Shown here piece by piece: positions 19,064-27,620 of a DNA stretch of 64,000 nucleotides (position 1 is its first letter; the number at the start of each line of letters is the position of its first letter). Origin of the DNA: Bacteroidia bacterium (lineage in GTDB: Bacteria; Bacteroidota; Bacteroidia; J057); the NCBI GenBank assembly GCA_041391665.1, contig JAWKNO010000003.1, forward strand, positions 1,488,001 through 1,552,000, given 5' to 3'. The translations under genes were made by a program, and so were the position numbers. The notes beneath the pieces were generated by a model, which worked only from the letters and a program-made list of their open reading frames with translations, searched no databases and had not been told where the DNA came from.

Positions 19064-21328
19064 ATGATGTCAGTGCGGGAACTGATCGGTTTTTTGTTTG
19101 GATTTTGGATGGTAATTAGTCTGCCCATTCATACGCATGCCCAGCAGCCAGAACTGGACAGTCTCCTTATAGTACTTGAAGATACCCCGGAAGATAGCAA
19201 CAAGGTGAAGTTACTTACCCGATTGTCGCAGGTGGTAGAGGCCGATGACCCCACCGCGGCGATTATACATCTTGATGAGGCAATCACTTTGTCCCGAAAA
19301 ATCGGATATTCCCACGGGCTTGCCCGGGCTACGCTCGATAAGGCATTTTTTCTATGGTATCATATAGGTGATTACGATGGCGCCACGCAGGCAAACCAGG
19401 AGTCTTATGAACTTTTCCAGTCTCTGGATGATGAATCCGGGCTTGCCAGTACTTATCAGACCTTCGCCAATATTGCAGAGATGAAAGGAGATATGGACTC
19501 TGCACTCTATTATCACAAAAAATCCCTGAAAATAAGGAAATCGCTTGATGACAAAATGTCTGAGGCCTGGTCTCTCACCAGTTTAGGCATTACCTATAGC
19601 AAACTTGGAATGTTTGACAGCGCACTTTACGCCAAAACACAGGCACTGCAGTTATATGAATCTCTGGGAGAATTGGGTGGGATCGCAAGTGTGCGAAATA
19701 ATATGGGTATTATTTTTATGGAGAAGGGGCAATACAATAAATCTCTTGAAAATCATTTGAAGGCCCTGAAGATCAGAAAAGAGCTGGGAGATAAGCGAGG
19801 GATGATGGCTTCTTACCGGAATATTGGAGATGTTTTTCAGAAACAAGGCGACTTAAACCACGCGCTGATGTACTATCAGCAGGCAATGAAAATTAAAATC
19901 AGGAGCGAAAGCCGGGTCGAAGAAGCGGATACCTACTATTCTGTGGCGCAGATCAAAGAACTTCAATTGTTATATGATGAGGCGATAGACTATTACTCAA
20001 GGTCTCTGGCTTTGTTTCGCGATATGGGGAATACCGAGGCCATTACTTCCAACCTTCTCGGTTTAGGGCATGTGAGTAAGGCGATAAAAAACTATCCACA
20101 GGCAATCAAATACTATCAGGAAGCCCGGAAAATACAGATCGATACCGGCGACAAAATCGGCCAGGCAAACTCTGAACTTGAACTTGGGAATCTCTATCTT
20201 CTTACCAACGAACGAAACCTCGCTGAAAAGGCCATGCTTCAGGGCCTTCTCATAGCCAGTAAAATCGGCGCTGCGACCATCATCCGTGATGCTCATCGCG
20301 ACCTGGCCAGATTTTACGCATATGATAATCAGTTTGAAAAAGCATTTAATTATAATGTTCAGTATGAACATATAAAGGACAGCATATTCATGGAAGAAAA
20401 GTCCCGTACAATAGGTGATATCCAGATGGAATATGAACTAATCGAAAAGGAGAATCAGATTCATGAATTAAATCTTCAGCGCGAAGTCAATCAACTGACC
20501 CGCTATGGGATGCTGATTGGGATGGCGGGAATAATTATACTGAGTATTCTCTCAATGGTCTATATCCGATACCAGATTCAGATCCGGGCCAATGTCATGC
20601 TCGCCCAGCAAAAGCAGGAGATTGAAGCAAAAAATAAAGAATTAGCTATTTCCAATATAGAACTCGATCAGTTTGCCCATGTAGTGTCCCACGACCTGAA
20701 ACAGCCACTGCGCACGATTTCTAATTATTCTACCCTGATGGACCGGAAGTTCTCAGATATACTTGACAGTAATGGCAAGTCTTTTCTGCATTTTGTCTCT
20801 GACGGCGTCCGAAATCTCCATGAACTGGTTTCCGATTTACTGGATTATTCACAGATCAATCAGCAGCTTTCTTCGATTGAACAAGTCAACATGAACGAAG
20901 TTGTCTCTGTGGTGAAATATACATTGCGAAATCAGATAAAAGAAAAATCGGCACATATTGTGGCCGCTGACTTACCCACAGTTTCCGGCAATATTTCAGG
21001 ATTGACGCAGTTGTTGACCCAACTCGTTTCCAATGGTTTAAAATTTGTTTCTGAGGACATTCCCGAAATCCAAATCGGATATGTGTTTGACCAGGGAGAA
21101 CATGTTTTTTCGGTGAAAGATAATGGCGTCGGGATAGCACCAGAGTACCGGGAAAAAATCTTTCATGCCTTTCTAAGATTACATACAAGTGAAGAGTTTC
21201 CCGGCACAGGCATAGGACTGGCCATCGCACAAAAGATCGTGGCATGGCATAAAGGCCGTATATGGGTAGATTCTGTTCCTGGCAATGGAAGCACATTCTA
21301 TTTTTCCCTCCCCCGGGATATTTCATAA
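19064..21328 (+). CDS. TPR sensor histidine kinase (paralogue 1)
   Basis: A 754-residue hybrid of a periplasmic TPR sensor and a kinase. A signal sequence (about 1-27) is followed by roughly nine TPR units (about 40-420, e.g. DSALYYHKKSLKIRKSL), a short coiled coil, one membrane helix (about 485-505), then a HisKA domain with phospho-acceptor H543 in VVSHDLKQPLRTISNYS, and an HATPase with N-box LVSNGLKF and G-boxes DNGVGIAPEY and GTGIGLAI. There is no receiver domain and no response regulator gene nearby. The next gene is a close paralogue of the same layout, so the pair arose by duplication. The signal sensed is unknown. Confidence 0.9.
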   Translation: MMSVRELIGFLFGFWMVISLPIHTHAQQPELDSLLIVLEDTPEDSNKVKLLTRLSQVVEADDPTAAIIHLDEAITLSRKIGYSHGLARATLDKAFFLWYHIGDYDGATQANQESYELFQSLDDESGLASTYQTFANIAEMKGDMDSALYYHKKSLKIRKSLDDKMSEAWSLTSLGITYSKLGMFDSALYAKTQALQLYESLGELGGIASVRNNMGIIFMEKGQYNKSLENHLKALKIRKELGDKRGMMASYRNIGDVFQKQGDLNHALMYYQQAMKIKIRSESRVEEADTYYSVAQIKELQLLYDEAIDYYSRSLALFRDMGNTEAITSNLLGLGHVSKAIKNYPQAIKYYQEARKIQIDTGDKIGQANSELELGNLYLLTNERNLAEKAMLQGLLIASKIGAATIIRDAHRDLARFYAYDNQFEKAFNYNVQYEHIKDSIFMEEKSRTIGDIQMEYELIEKENQIHELNLQREVNQLTRYGMLIGMAGIIILSILSMVYIRYQIQIRANVMLAQQKQEIEAKNKELAISNIELDQFAHVVSHDLKQPLRTISNYSTLMDRKFSDILDSNGKSFLHFVSDGVRNLHELVSDLLDYSQINQQLSSIEQVNMNEVVSVVKYTLRNQIKEKSAHIVAADLPTVSGNISGLTQLLTQLVSNGLKFVSEDIPEIQIGYVFDQGEHVFSVKDNGVGIAPEYREKIFHAFLRLHTSEEFPGTGIGLAIAQKIVAWHKGRIWVDSVPGNGSTFYFSLPRDIS

Positions 21329-21418
21329 AAAGCACGAAACAGAAGTTCAATTGAATATAAAATCATTCAGAAAATGACCCGAAATTTTGTTTAATTGTAA
21401 CTTTATTCAGGTTAATTA

Positions 21419-23329
21419 ATGATAAAGCCTGTTTCCAAAACACTCGCATGGCTTATTTTGCTGCTGATCTGTGCTCCTGTGTATTCACAGGAATTGACAA
21501 TTGATGCCCTGGAAAATCGGCTGAAAGAAGCCGAAACACAAGAAGAACGGATTGATTTGCTTAAAGAACTCGCGTTTGAGTTAAAGACAAATGACCCGGA
21601 AAAGGCACTGCTCTATGCCCGGGAATCCCTGTACCAGTCAGGTAAAATTGGCGATGACCATGGCCGCGCAGAAGCCCATCATACCATAGGTCTTATCAAC
21701 CGCTATCAGGGAGATTATGACGAAGCACTCGACCATTTTCTCAAGGCATTGGAGATTCGCAAAAGGATCAATGATGAAATTGGCCTTGCCCGCTCCTATA
21801 ACAATATCGGGCAGATTTCAGATATCCAGGGAAACCTGGCGCAGGCGCTCGACTTTTATCGAAAATCCCTGGATCTGAGAACCAATATTAAGGACTCTGT
21901 GGGGATGGTATATTCTTATATCAGCATAGGCGAGATTTACGAAAAACAAGACGACTTTGAGGCCGCAATTTCTTCTTTCGCTGATGCCCTGATTCTTGCC
22001 AAAAAGATTGAAGACAAAAAAGGGCAGGCATTTTCTCACGCAAAAATGGGCAACCTGTTCTGGCGAATGCATATGTTTGAAAATTCCCGATCTCATTATG
22101 AAGATGGGCTGGCGATTAGCCAGCAGCTTCAAAGCAAATATGATATTTCTCTCAACGATATTGGGCTTGCCAGAATTTTTATCCAGGAAAAAAACTTCGA
22201 AAAAGCACAGCCTCTTCTGGAAGAAGGACTCCAGCTTTCAATGGAAACCGGTACGCTGGAAAATATACGGGATGCTTATCTGGGCCTTTCCCAAAATTAT
22301 CAACTAAAGAAAGACTACCGCCAGGCATTTCATTACCAGGGCCTTTACACACAGATAAAAGATAGCCTGTTTAATCAGAATAAATCGGAGTCTATTTCTG
22401 CCATTCAGGGGCGACATGAACTGGAAACCAAAGAGCATGAGATTGAAGAACTTCGAAAAAACCAGAATATTAACAGGCTGCGTAATTTTTCTATGCTGGG
22501 AATTACTGCCGGGGTTTTTTTGTTGGTAATCCTTGTTGTGATCTACTATCGTTACAGAATTCAAACTCAAACGAATCTGAAACTCTCTGCCCAGAAAAAA
22601 GAAATTGAATCGAAAAATCACGAACTGGAAATGTCGAACCGGGAGTTGGAAGACTTTGCACATGCGGTTTCCCATGATTTGAAACAACCTCTTCGCACAA
22701 TAGGAAGCTATACAGGTCTTCTGCAAAAACGATACGGCAATCTGTTGGGGGAAGAAGGCGAAGAATATGTGGAATTTATCCGGGGAGGCGTGTTCAGATT
22801 GCATACGCTCTTGTCCGATCTTCTGGTTTACTCCAATGTCGGCGAAACTGATTCGTTTGATCAGGAGGTAAATATGAACGACCTGATGCGTTCGGTCAAA
22901 GTAAACCTCGATCAGCAGATTGTAGAGACGCAAGCCAGGATTTCTTTCGGAGAAATGCCCACGATCAAGGGAAATTACTCGGCGCTTTTACAATTATTTC
23001 AAAACCTGATAAGCAATGGCATGAAGTTTCAGCCTTCAGGGCGTATTCCGGAAGTAATGGTTTCCTTTTACCGCCAAAATGAATACAACCGTTTCGAGGT
23101 AAAAGATAATGGCATTGGGATATCTCCGGAATACCAGGAAAAGATTTTTAAAGCATTTCAGCGCCTCCATACCCAGGAGGAATATCCCGGCACAGGCATA
23201 GGTTTGGCCATCTGCCAGAAAGTCGTACACCTCCACGGAGGCGAAATCAGCGTTTTCTCCAGTCAGGGAAACGGAAGCACATTTATCGTAGATCTGCCGG
23301 TCGATTATAAGGTCGGGACAAAAAAGTGA
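21419..23329 (+). CDS. TPR sensor histidine kinase (paralogue 2)
   Basis: A 636-residue paralogue of the preceding kinase, with a shorter TPR array (about residues 40-320, around six to seven units, e.g. DEALDHFLKALEIRKRI). Signal peptide about 1-23, membrane helix about 358-378 (FSMLGITAGVFLLVILVVIYY), phospho-acceptor H419 in AVSHDLKQPLRTIGSYTGL, N-box LISNGMKF, and G-boxes DNGIGISPEY and GTGIGLAICQK. The kinase halves of the two proteins are much more alike than the sensor halves, implying different inputs and perhaps a shared partner. No cognate regulator is adjacent. The gap to the upstream gene (90 bp) leaves room for its own promoter. Confidence 0.9.
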   Translation: MIKPVSKTLAWLILLLICAPVYSQELTIDALENRLKEAETQEERIDLLKELAFELKTNDPEKALLYARESLYQSGKIGDDHGRAEAHHTIGLINRYQGDYDEALDHFLKALEIRKRINDEIGLARSYNNIGQISDIQGNLAQALDFYRKSLDLRTNIKDSVGMVYSYISIGEIYEKQDDFEAAISSFADALILAKKIEDKKGQAFSHAKMGNLFWRMHMFENSRSHYEDGLAISQQLQSKYDISLNDIGLARIFIQEKNFEKAQPLLEEGLQLSMETGTLENIRDAYLGLSQNYQLKKDYRQAFHYQGLYTQIKDSLFNQNKSESISAIQGRHELETKEHEIEELRKNQNINRLRNFSMLGITAGVFLLVILVVIYYRYRIQTQTNLKLSAQKKEIESKNHELEMSNRELEDFAHAVSHDLKQPLRTIGSYTGLLQKRYGNLLGEEGEEYVEFIRGGVFRLHTLLSDLLVYSNVGETDSFDQEVNMNDLMRSVKVNLDQQIVETQARISFGEMPTIKGNYSALLQLFQNLISNGMKFQPSGRIPEVMVSFYRQNEYNRFEVKDNGIGISPEYQEKIFKAFQRLHTQEEYPGTGIGLAICQKVVHLHGGEISVFSSQGNGSTFIVDLPVDYKVGTKK

Positions 23330-23415
23330 GGAAATATTTGCCCGTAATGTTACGTTTTGCAAGTGTACCGTAACTAAATAGTAAATCTTTTTATCACCTT
23401 AAACACAGATTTACA

Positions 23416-23874
23416 ATGAAATCGTTATCCGCTTTTATCATTCTGATTGTCATCACTTTTTCATCAGTGTCTGCACAAAGATGGATCAATGACTCTCTCC
23501 TTTGGGTAAAAGGTCCAATGAAAACATTTACCATTAAACATTTCCAGACTATACAGTCCGCTAATGGAGAGCTTATTTCCCGTGAACTTACGGCTCCTCT
23601 GCCGAAAAATATTTTCAATGATACGCTTTTCTTCTTTAAAAATGTTTTCAGCAAACTTCAGGTTCAGGATGTGAGACTCGCCAAAAGTACGCCTGAAGGA
23701 GAAATGGTATTCGTGCATGTAAGCGCTGCGATGGGGCGCCGCCTTCCTTATGACTATTTTCGAACTTCCCCCAAACTGCGCACATGGGCCAAACAAAAGG
23801 GTTTTGACTACAGCAGGTATATAGCTTTTAAGGTTCAGGAAAAGGGAAGCCAGTATAAAATTGTCAGCCGCTGA
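23416..23874 (+). CDS. Small secreted protein of unknown function
   Basis: A 152-residue protein with a clear signal peptide (MKSLSAFIILIVITFSSVSA, cut before QRW). The mature part is mixed alpha/beta with a basic C-terminal half (AMGRRLPYDYFRTSPKLRTW); no cysteines or catalytic motif stand out and I do not recognise the family. It lies 86 bp downstream of the second histidine kinase in the same direction and ends at a strong hairpin terminator, so it could be co-transcribed with the kinase or be a target of it; this is conjecture. Confidence 0.65.
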   Translation: MKSLSAFIILIVITFSSVSAQRWINDSLLWVKGPMKTFTIKHFQTIQSANGELISRELTAPLPKNIFNDTLFFFKNVFSKLQVQDVRLAKSTPEGEMVFVHVSAAMGRRLPYDYFRTSPKLRTWAKQKGFDYSRYIAFKVQEKGSQYKIVSR

Positions 23875-23897
23875 GGCAGATAACTAACAGATATTTA

Positions 23898-23946
23898 AAG
23901 GGTAATTCAATGTGTGCAATACAGATTGAATTACCCTTATTTTTTT
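23898..23946 (+). terminator. Intrinsic terminator after the small secreted gene
   Basis: A perfect 14-bp stem (23898-23911 with 23925-23938), 13-base loop, followed by a run of Ts to 23946. It overlaps the stop region of the convergent kelch-like gene. Confidence 0.8.
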
Positions 23947-25309
23947 AGTCCACTTTGATTTTCTTCACCATCCAGGCGCCATCCTCGCGCAACAGACGGG
24001 CAATATATATGCCCGGTGATATATGTGATAGGGAAACAGAAACTTCTGATGGTATATAAGCCTGTTGCAAAATGATTTTCCCCTGCAAATCCATCAGGCT
24101 GAAATCAACCGTCATTTTGCCCGTACCCTCCAGCGATTCAATCGAAAGCATCTTCGCCTGCGGCTCATACAAGATCCTCCATTCCATTGGAGATAACAGG
24201 GATTTGATCGCCGTGGAGCCCTCGCCCGCATTGATGCGATAGGATGCAGTCTTGAGCGTGGTAATGACTACCAGGCTAGAGTCGTGAAGCAGGTGCATAT
24301 GGTAACCCCCAAGAATTTCCGGATGAAAGCTATAGGTACCGGGAGAGGACCAGGTATCTGTGGAAGGATCAAATATTTGAAGAAGGGTATGTGGGCCAAA
24401 ATTAAACTCTCCAAAGCCAAAAACCCATACTTTTCCATCAGGCATAAGAACTCCGGCGGTCGCCTGTCCCGGAATTACCAGACTATCAGTGATCGTTGAT
24501 CCTGTGCCCGTAGCATTCACTATGATTGCTTCCTGACTAAAAGAAAAACCATCATCCCAGGTCAGAATTCTTCCGTCTGAAAGTTTAACTACATTGCCGG
24601 GATACATCGGAATAATGGGATCGGCATAAGTGATGCTTTGGGTTGAAATGTTGTAATACTGGCCACCTGCACCTGTATGAAAAAGAATTCCGTTGTCAAG
24701 TACAACTATCGGTCGGCCACCGGCATCCAATGGCCCAAAAAGCCCGCTTTGGTCAGTCCAAAGCATTGTTTTTGTGTTGAAGGTGGCGTAGTCTCCGTTG
24801 GTTGACGTCAGCCATATATTGCTATCAGGCGTGACAACCGCAGATGTACCGGTGTAAGGCGAATCTCCAAAAGGTACGGTATCCAGTTCGACCCAGGTCT
24901 GGGTAGTTACGTCGTACATTTCTACCCCATGGGTGCGCAGCATGATGCTGTCAAGGGTAAAAATAGACTTATAACCTTGTCCGTCCATTGAAACGATATT
25001 GCCATTGGGAAGCGTAACAACGGTGGGGGTTATGACCTCGGCATTCAGGTCTGGTCCCTCTGCCCAGGTTTCTGTTGCAGGATCATAGATGTAAGACTTT
25101 TTGCTCAGCCATATTTTAGTATTGGGTGCGAATTCCTGTTTTTGACCTCCCCATACGATCACTTTGCCATCGGGGAGTACGGCTGAAGCCGTGTAAAGCA
25201 GGCTATCGGGGAAGCGGGTCGTTTCGCGGATAGGAATGGGACTCTGTGCGGAAGCGGCGAAACCACCTAAAAGCAGGCATAAGATGAGAATTTCAGTAAG
25301 ATTTTTCAT
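23945..25309 (-). CDS. Kelch-like beta-propeller protein with T9SS sorting domain
   Basis: A 454-residue secreted protein (signal about 1-21). Residues about 35-365 hold kelch/galactose-oxidase-like blades (LPDGKVIVWGG, YDPATETWAEGP, TLPNGNIVSMDG, LMPDGKVWVFG, FDPSTDTWSSPG). The last 75 residues form a type A T9SS sorting domain (DLQGKIILQQ, LSHISPGIYIARLL, KKIKVD). It is expected on the cell surface or released. The galactose-oxidase Cys-Tyr cofactor is not evident, so a binding role is as likely as an enzymatic one. Its 3' end faces the small secreted gene; its 5' side is next to the hslV scar. Confidence 0.8.
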   Translation of the reverse strand: MKNLTEILILCLLLGGFAASAQSPIPIRETTRFPDSLLYTASAVLPDGKVIVWGGQKQEFAPNTKIWLSKKSYIYDPATETWAEGPDLNAEVITPTVVTLPNGNIVSMDGQGYKSIFTLDSIMLRTHGVEMYDVTTQTWVELDTVPFGDSPYTGTSAVVTPDSNIWLTSTNGDYATFNTKTMLWTDQSGLFGPLDAGGRPIVVLDNGILFHTGAGGQYYNISTQSITYADPIIPMYPGNVVKLSDGRILTWDDGFSFSQEAIIVNATGTGSTITDSLVIPGQATAGVLMPDGKVWVFGFGEFNFGPHTLLQIFDPSTDTWSSPGTYSFHPEILGGYHMHLLHDSSLVVITTLKTASYRINAGEGSTAIKSLLSPMEWRILYEPQAKMLSIESLEGTGKMTVDFSLMDLQGKIILQQAYIPSEVSVSLSHISPGIYIARLLREDGAWMVKKIKVD

Positions 25310-25403
25310 TTGTCAGGAGATTTTGTTGTAAAGCTCCTGCAAGCTCCTGAAAAAGGATTGGCGACTCAATTACCCTTTTGGGTGATTTTGGGTGGAGGGT
25401 ATC

Positions 25404-25452
25404 CCCTACAAAGTCAAAATCTCCAGATTGTGGTTGGTGTAGATGCAGATAT
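25404..25452. repeat. 49-bp direct repeat, outer copy (duplicate of the hslV 3' end)
   Basis: Identical over 49 bp to 26488-26536. On the minus strand it spells the last 14 codons and stop of hslV (ICIYTNHNLEILTL), but here nothing upstream continues the gene, so it is a scar. Confidence 0.9.
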
Positions 25453-25479
25453 GTTCTAGGAATTTGGGTTAACATTTGT

Positions 25480-25487
25480 TAATTTTG
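25480..25487 (+). promoter_or_regulatory. Candidate -7 box of the cassette (TAATTTTG)
   Basis: Perfect TAnnTTTG match inside the cassette, just downstream of the outer repeat and three bases before the ATG at 25491. The closeness implies a leaderless transcript or a slightly later start. Confidence 0.3.
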
Positions 25488-25490
25488 GGT

Positions 25491-26027
25491 ATGGAGAATA
25501 TTTTTTCTATAGCATTGCGCAAAATATCAGAGGCCCTGGATGCGGAACAAATAGACTACATGATTGTAGGTGGATTTGCAGTAAGTTATCACAACCGTGC
25601 CAGGACAACCAATGATATTGACTTGGTCTTACAAATTCTACCTGATCATGTAAATAAAATATTAAAATACTTTCCAGCATGGCAAGGATTTGAAGATGCC
25701 TTTAAAGCAGATGTAAAAAGTGGAATGCTGTTTAATATAACTGATTTTGACACAGGAATCAGATATGATTTTATGACATTTCAAGATACTGAGTATAATT
25801 GGTCAGCTTTTAATCGCAGGCAAAAAGTCAGTTTTTTAGGAATTTCATGTTATATGTCCTCACGTGAGGATTTAATTATTTCAAAGCTGAAATGGTATAA
25901 TTTAAGCCACAGTGAGAAACAAATGGAAGACTTACGTTTTTTACTGCTGGATGAAACGCTTAATATGGAATACCTCCAATTGTGGACAACCAAACTAAAG
26001 CTTCCTACACATGGACTTCTGGGGTAA
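25491..26027 (+). CDS. Nucleotidyltransferase (AbiEii/MNT-like fold)
   Basis: A 178-residue protein from the ATG at 25491 (an in-phase TTG at 25476 would add five residues). It carries the nucleotidyltransferase signature G27-G28-F-A...T-N-D42-I-D44 (IVGGFAVSYHNRARTTNDID) and a likely third acidic residue at D93 (GIRYDFMTF). This fold transfers NMP groups and is the toxin or modifier in several toxin-antitoxin and abortive-infection pairs. A later lysine-rich stretch (SREDLIISKLKWYNLSHSEKQMEDLRFLL) is typical of small AbiEii-like enzymes. Its 3' end overlaps the next gene by 17 bases, indicating a two-gene unit. The target is unknown. Confidence 0.8.
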   Translation: MENIFSIALRKISEALDAEQIDYMIVGGFAVSYHNRARTTNDIDLVLQILPDHVNKILKYFPAWQGFEDAFKADVKSGMLFNITDFDTGIRYDFMTFQDTEYNWSAFNRRQKVSFLGISCYMSSREDLIISKLKWYNLSHSEKQMEDLRFLLLDETLNMEYLQLWTTKLKLPTHGLLG

Positions 26028-26472
26028 AAAAATAAATGTAACCGAAGATGCTGCCAGACGTCAGGTTGCGATCATCAATACCTTTTCTCCTGAGAAGCGT
26101 TTCCAAATAGCGCTTGATTTTGCTAATATGGGTATAGATCAAACCTTTTCCTGGATACGCTCCCAGCACCCGGAATTTAGCGAACTGGAGATACGATTGG
26201 AATTTGTCCGTCTAATGTATTACCAACCAGGCGAGATAACTGAAGCGCATTGGATACATTACAAGACGGTGATGGAAGAAAAGATCAGGAAAGACTGGAC
26301 ATCCCGTTTTAAGAATATGATGGCTGCAAATCGCTGGACCTATGATGATGTTGCAAAATACGGACGATTTCGAAACGGAGAGGTTATTGAGGCAACGATC
26401 AGCAGAGGCTTACCATCTTTTGCAAAACTGGCTGTGGTATTATTTGAGCAAACACAAAGCGGTCAGAAATAG
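26011..26472 (+). CDS. Partner protein of the nucleotidyltransferase, possible HTH domain
   Basis: A 153-residue protein whose ATG at 26011 overlaps the upstream gene by 17 bases. Residues about 25-75 are helical and acidic (PEKRFQIALDFANMGIDQTFSWIR, then EFSELEIRLEFVRLMYY). The C-terminal 50 residues (WTYDDVAKYGRFRNGEVIEATISRG) look like a short XRE-type helix-turn-helix, which suggests DNA binding or antitoxin function. I cannot name the family. Tight overlap with a nucleotidyltransferase and confinement between the hslV repeats point to a toxin-antitoxin-like or defence pair; that is inference. Confidence 0.65.
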   Translation: MDFWGKKINVTEDAARRQVAIINTFSPEKRFQIALDFANMGIDQTFSWIRSQHPEFSELEIRLEFVRLMYYQPGEITEAHWIHYKTVMEEKIRKDWTSRFKNMMAANRWTYDDVAKYGRFRNGEVIEATISRGLPSFAKLAVVLFEQTQSGQK

Positions 26473-26487
26473 TACGCTGAAATTCTT

Positions 26488-26536
26488 CCCTACAAAGTCA
26501 AAATCTCCAGATTGTGGTTGGTGTAGATGCAGATAT
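26488..26536. repeat. 49-bp direct repeat, inner copy (3' end of the intact hslV)
   Basis: Identical to 25404-25452. This copy is in frame with the hslV coding sequence and supplies its last 14 codons and TAG stop. Confidence 0.9.
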
Positions 26537-27026
26537 CCGCAGCAATGGTCAGGCTTTCCCGCACCATTTCTTCCGCACTGAGATGCGGGGCGTGTTTTTT
26601 TAGGGCTAATGCCGCAGAGCGGGCATATACTCCACCCGAGCCGATGGCGAGGATTCCCTCATCTGTACTGATCACATCTCCGGTTCCGCTTATCATCAGC
26701 CCCTCTCCTTTATCCATTACCACCAGCATTGCTTCCAGTTTTCGGAGGTAACGGTCGGTACGCCAGTCTTTGGCCAGCTCGATTGCCGAGCGGCGAAGAT
26801 TGTTCCGGTGCATATTGAGTTTTTCCTCAAATTTTTCCACCAGCGTAAAAGCGTCAGAAGTCGAGCCGGCAAAACCTACCATGATATTACCATCGCCGAT
26901 CTTACGCACTTTTTTGACGTTACTTTTGGCTATGGTATTGCCCATAGTTGCCTGTCCGTCAGCACCCAGGGCTACCTGGCCGTTGTGGATAATGCCAAGA
27001 ACAGTTGTTGCGTGAATTGTGGGCAT
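26490..27026 (-). CDS. hslV: HslV (ClpQ) protease subunit
   Basis: A 178-residue N-terminal-nucleophile threonine protease, the proteolytic ring of the HslUV complex that degrades unfolded cytosolic proteins with ATP hydrolysis by HslU. The short propeptide MPTIHA precedes the catalytic T7 (TTVLGIIHNGQVALGADGQATMGNT), and the conserved GFAGSTSDAFTLVEKFE, ISGTGDVI and IGSGGVYARSAA segments are present. It starts 9 bp after the stop of nuoI on the same strand. hslU is not in the window. Its last 14 codons belong to the 49-bp repeat that bounds the nucleotidyltransferase cassette. Confidence 0.97.
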   Translation of the reverse strand: MPTIHATTVLGIIHNGQVALGADGQATMGNTIAKSNVKKVRKIGDGNIMVGFAGSTSDAFTLVEKFEEKLNMHRNNLRRSAIELAKDWRTDRYLRKLEAMLVVMDKGEGLMISGTGDVISTDEGILAIGSGGVYARSAALALKKHAPHLSAEEMVRESLTIAADICIYTNHNLEILTL

Positions 27027-27035
27027 TTCTATTGT

Positions 27036-27620
27036 TTACTCCCGGTTGCGTAGGGTATGGATGTTGTTGTCTTTCTTGAAGTTGAAAACGTCGCCAAAGT
27101 TTTTGTTACGACGCTCTTCGAGAAATTTCAGGCGTGGGGCAAGCTGCTCTTTGTCAATGACCAGCCGGTCTTTGCCATAAACGGCATCCTCCCGGGAGCT
27201 GAAATTAAACTCATAGTCAGGGCTCATGACAATCGCTTCTTCGGGGCATACTTCTTCACAATATCCACAGAAGATGCAGCGGAGCATGTCTATCTCAAAG
27301 GTTTCGGGATATCGTTCCTTTTTGTCATCGGTTATTTCTGCAGCCTGCATACTGATTGCCAAAGGCGGGCACGCACGCGCACACAGCCCGCAGGCTACAC
27401 AACGCTCTTTGCCTTCCTCAGCTACGAGTACGGGTCTTCCCCGAAATTCAGCCCCAAGAACAGGCTTTTTCTCCGGGTACTCGATCGTAACCGTTGGTTT
27501 AAACATGTGCTTGAAGGAGAACCACATGCCTTTGAAAATTTCAGGGAAATACAACTTTCCCATAAAATCGAGATTGCGCTCTTTTTTGCTACCCTTGATA
27601 ATGCCTTGTTTCGTTGCCAT
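27036..27620 (-). CDS. nuoI: NADH-quinone oxidoreductase subunit I (two 4Fe-4S clusters)
   Basis: A 194-residue ferredoxin-like subunit of complex I that passes electrons through clusters N6a and N6b in the peripheral arm. Both cluster motifs are intact: CVACGLCARACP and CIFCGYCEEVCP, each CxxCxxCxxxCP. I chose the ATG at 27620 because the family N-terminus (LYFPEIFKGMWFSFKHMF) follows shortly; an in-phase frame extends 80 codons further but overlaps the divergent gene. No other nuo genes are adjacent, which is unusual, and it shares a transcript with hslV. Confidence 0.95.
   Translation of the reverse strand: MATKQGIIKGSKKERNLDFMGKLYFPEIFKGMWFSFKHMFKPTVTIEYPEKKPVLGAEFRGRPVLVAEEGKERCVACGLCARACPPLAISMQAAEITDDKKERYPETFEIDMLRCIFCGYCEEVCPEEAIVMSPDYEFNFSSREDAVYGKDRLVIDKEQLAPRLKFLEERRNKNFGDVFNFKKDNNIHTLRNRE

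Larger units (their letters stand above)
25404..26536. mobile_element. Putative two-gene cassette integrated at the 3' end of hslV
   Basis: Two genes (25491-26472) fill the space between two 49-bp direct repeats, each carrying the end of hslV. The repeated segment includes the hslV stop codon, so the gene is left intact after insertion, as with integrative elements that target gene ends. The unit length (one repeat plus interior) is 1084 bp. The interior is visibly richer in A and T than its neighbours. There is no integrase or transposase, so mobility would be non-autonomous. A simple duplication event remains an alternative. Confidence 0.6.

Noticed and set aside
25293..25475. A 60-codon minus-strand frame containing the outer 49-bp repeat
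   Set aside because: Reads the hslV-end repeat in a different frame and has no coding character; it is a by-product of the scar.
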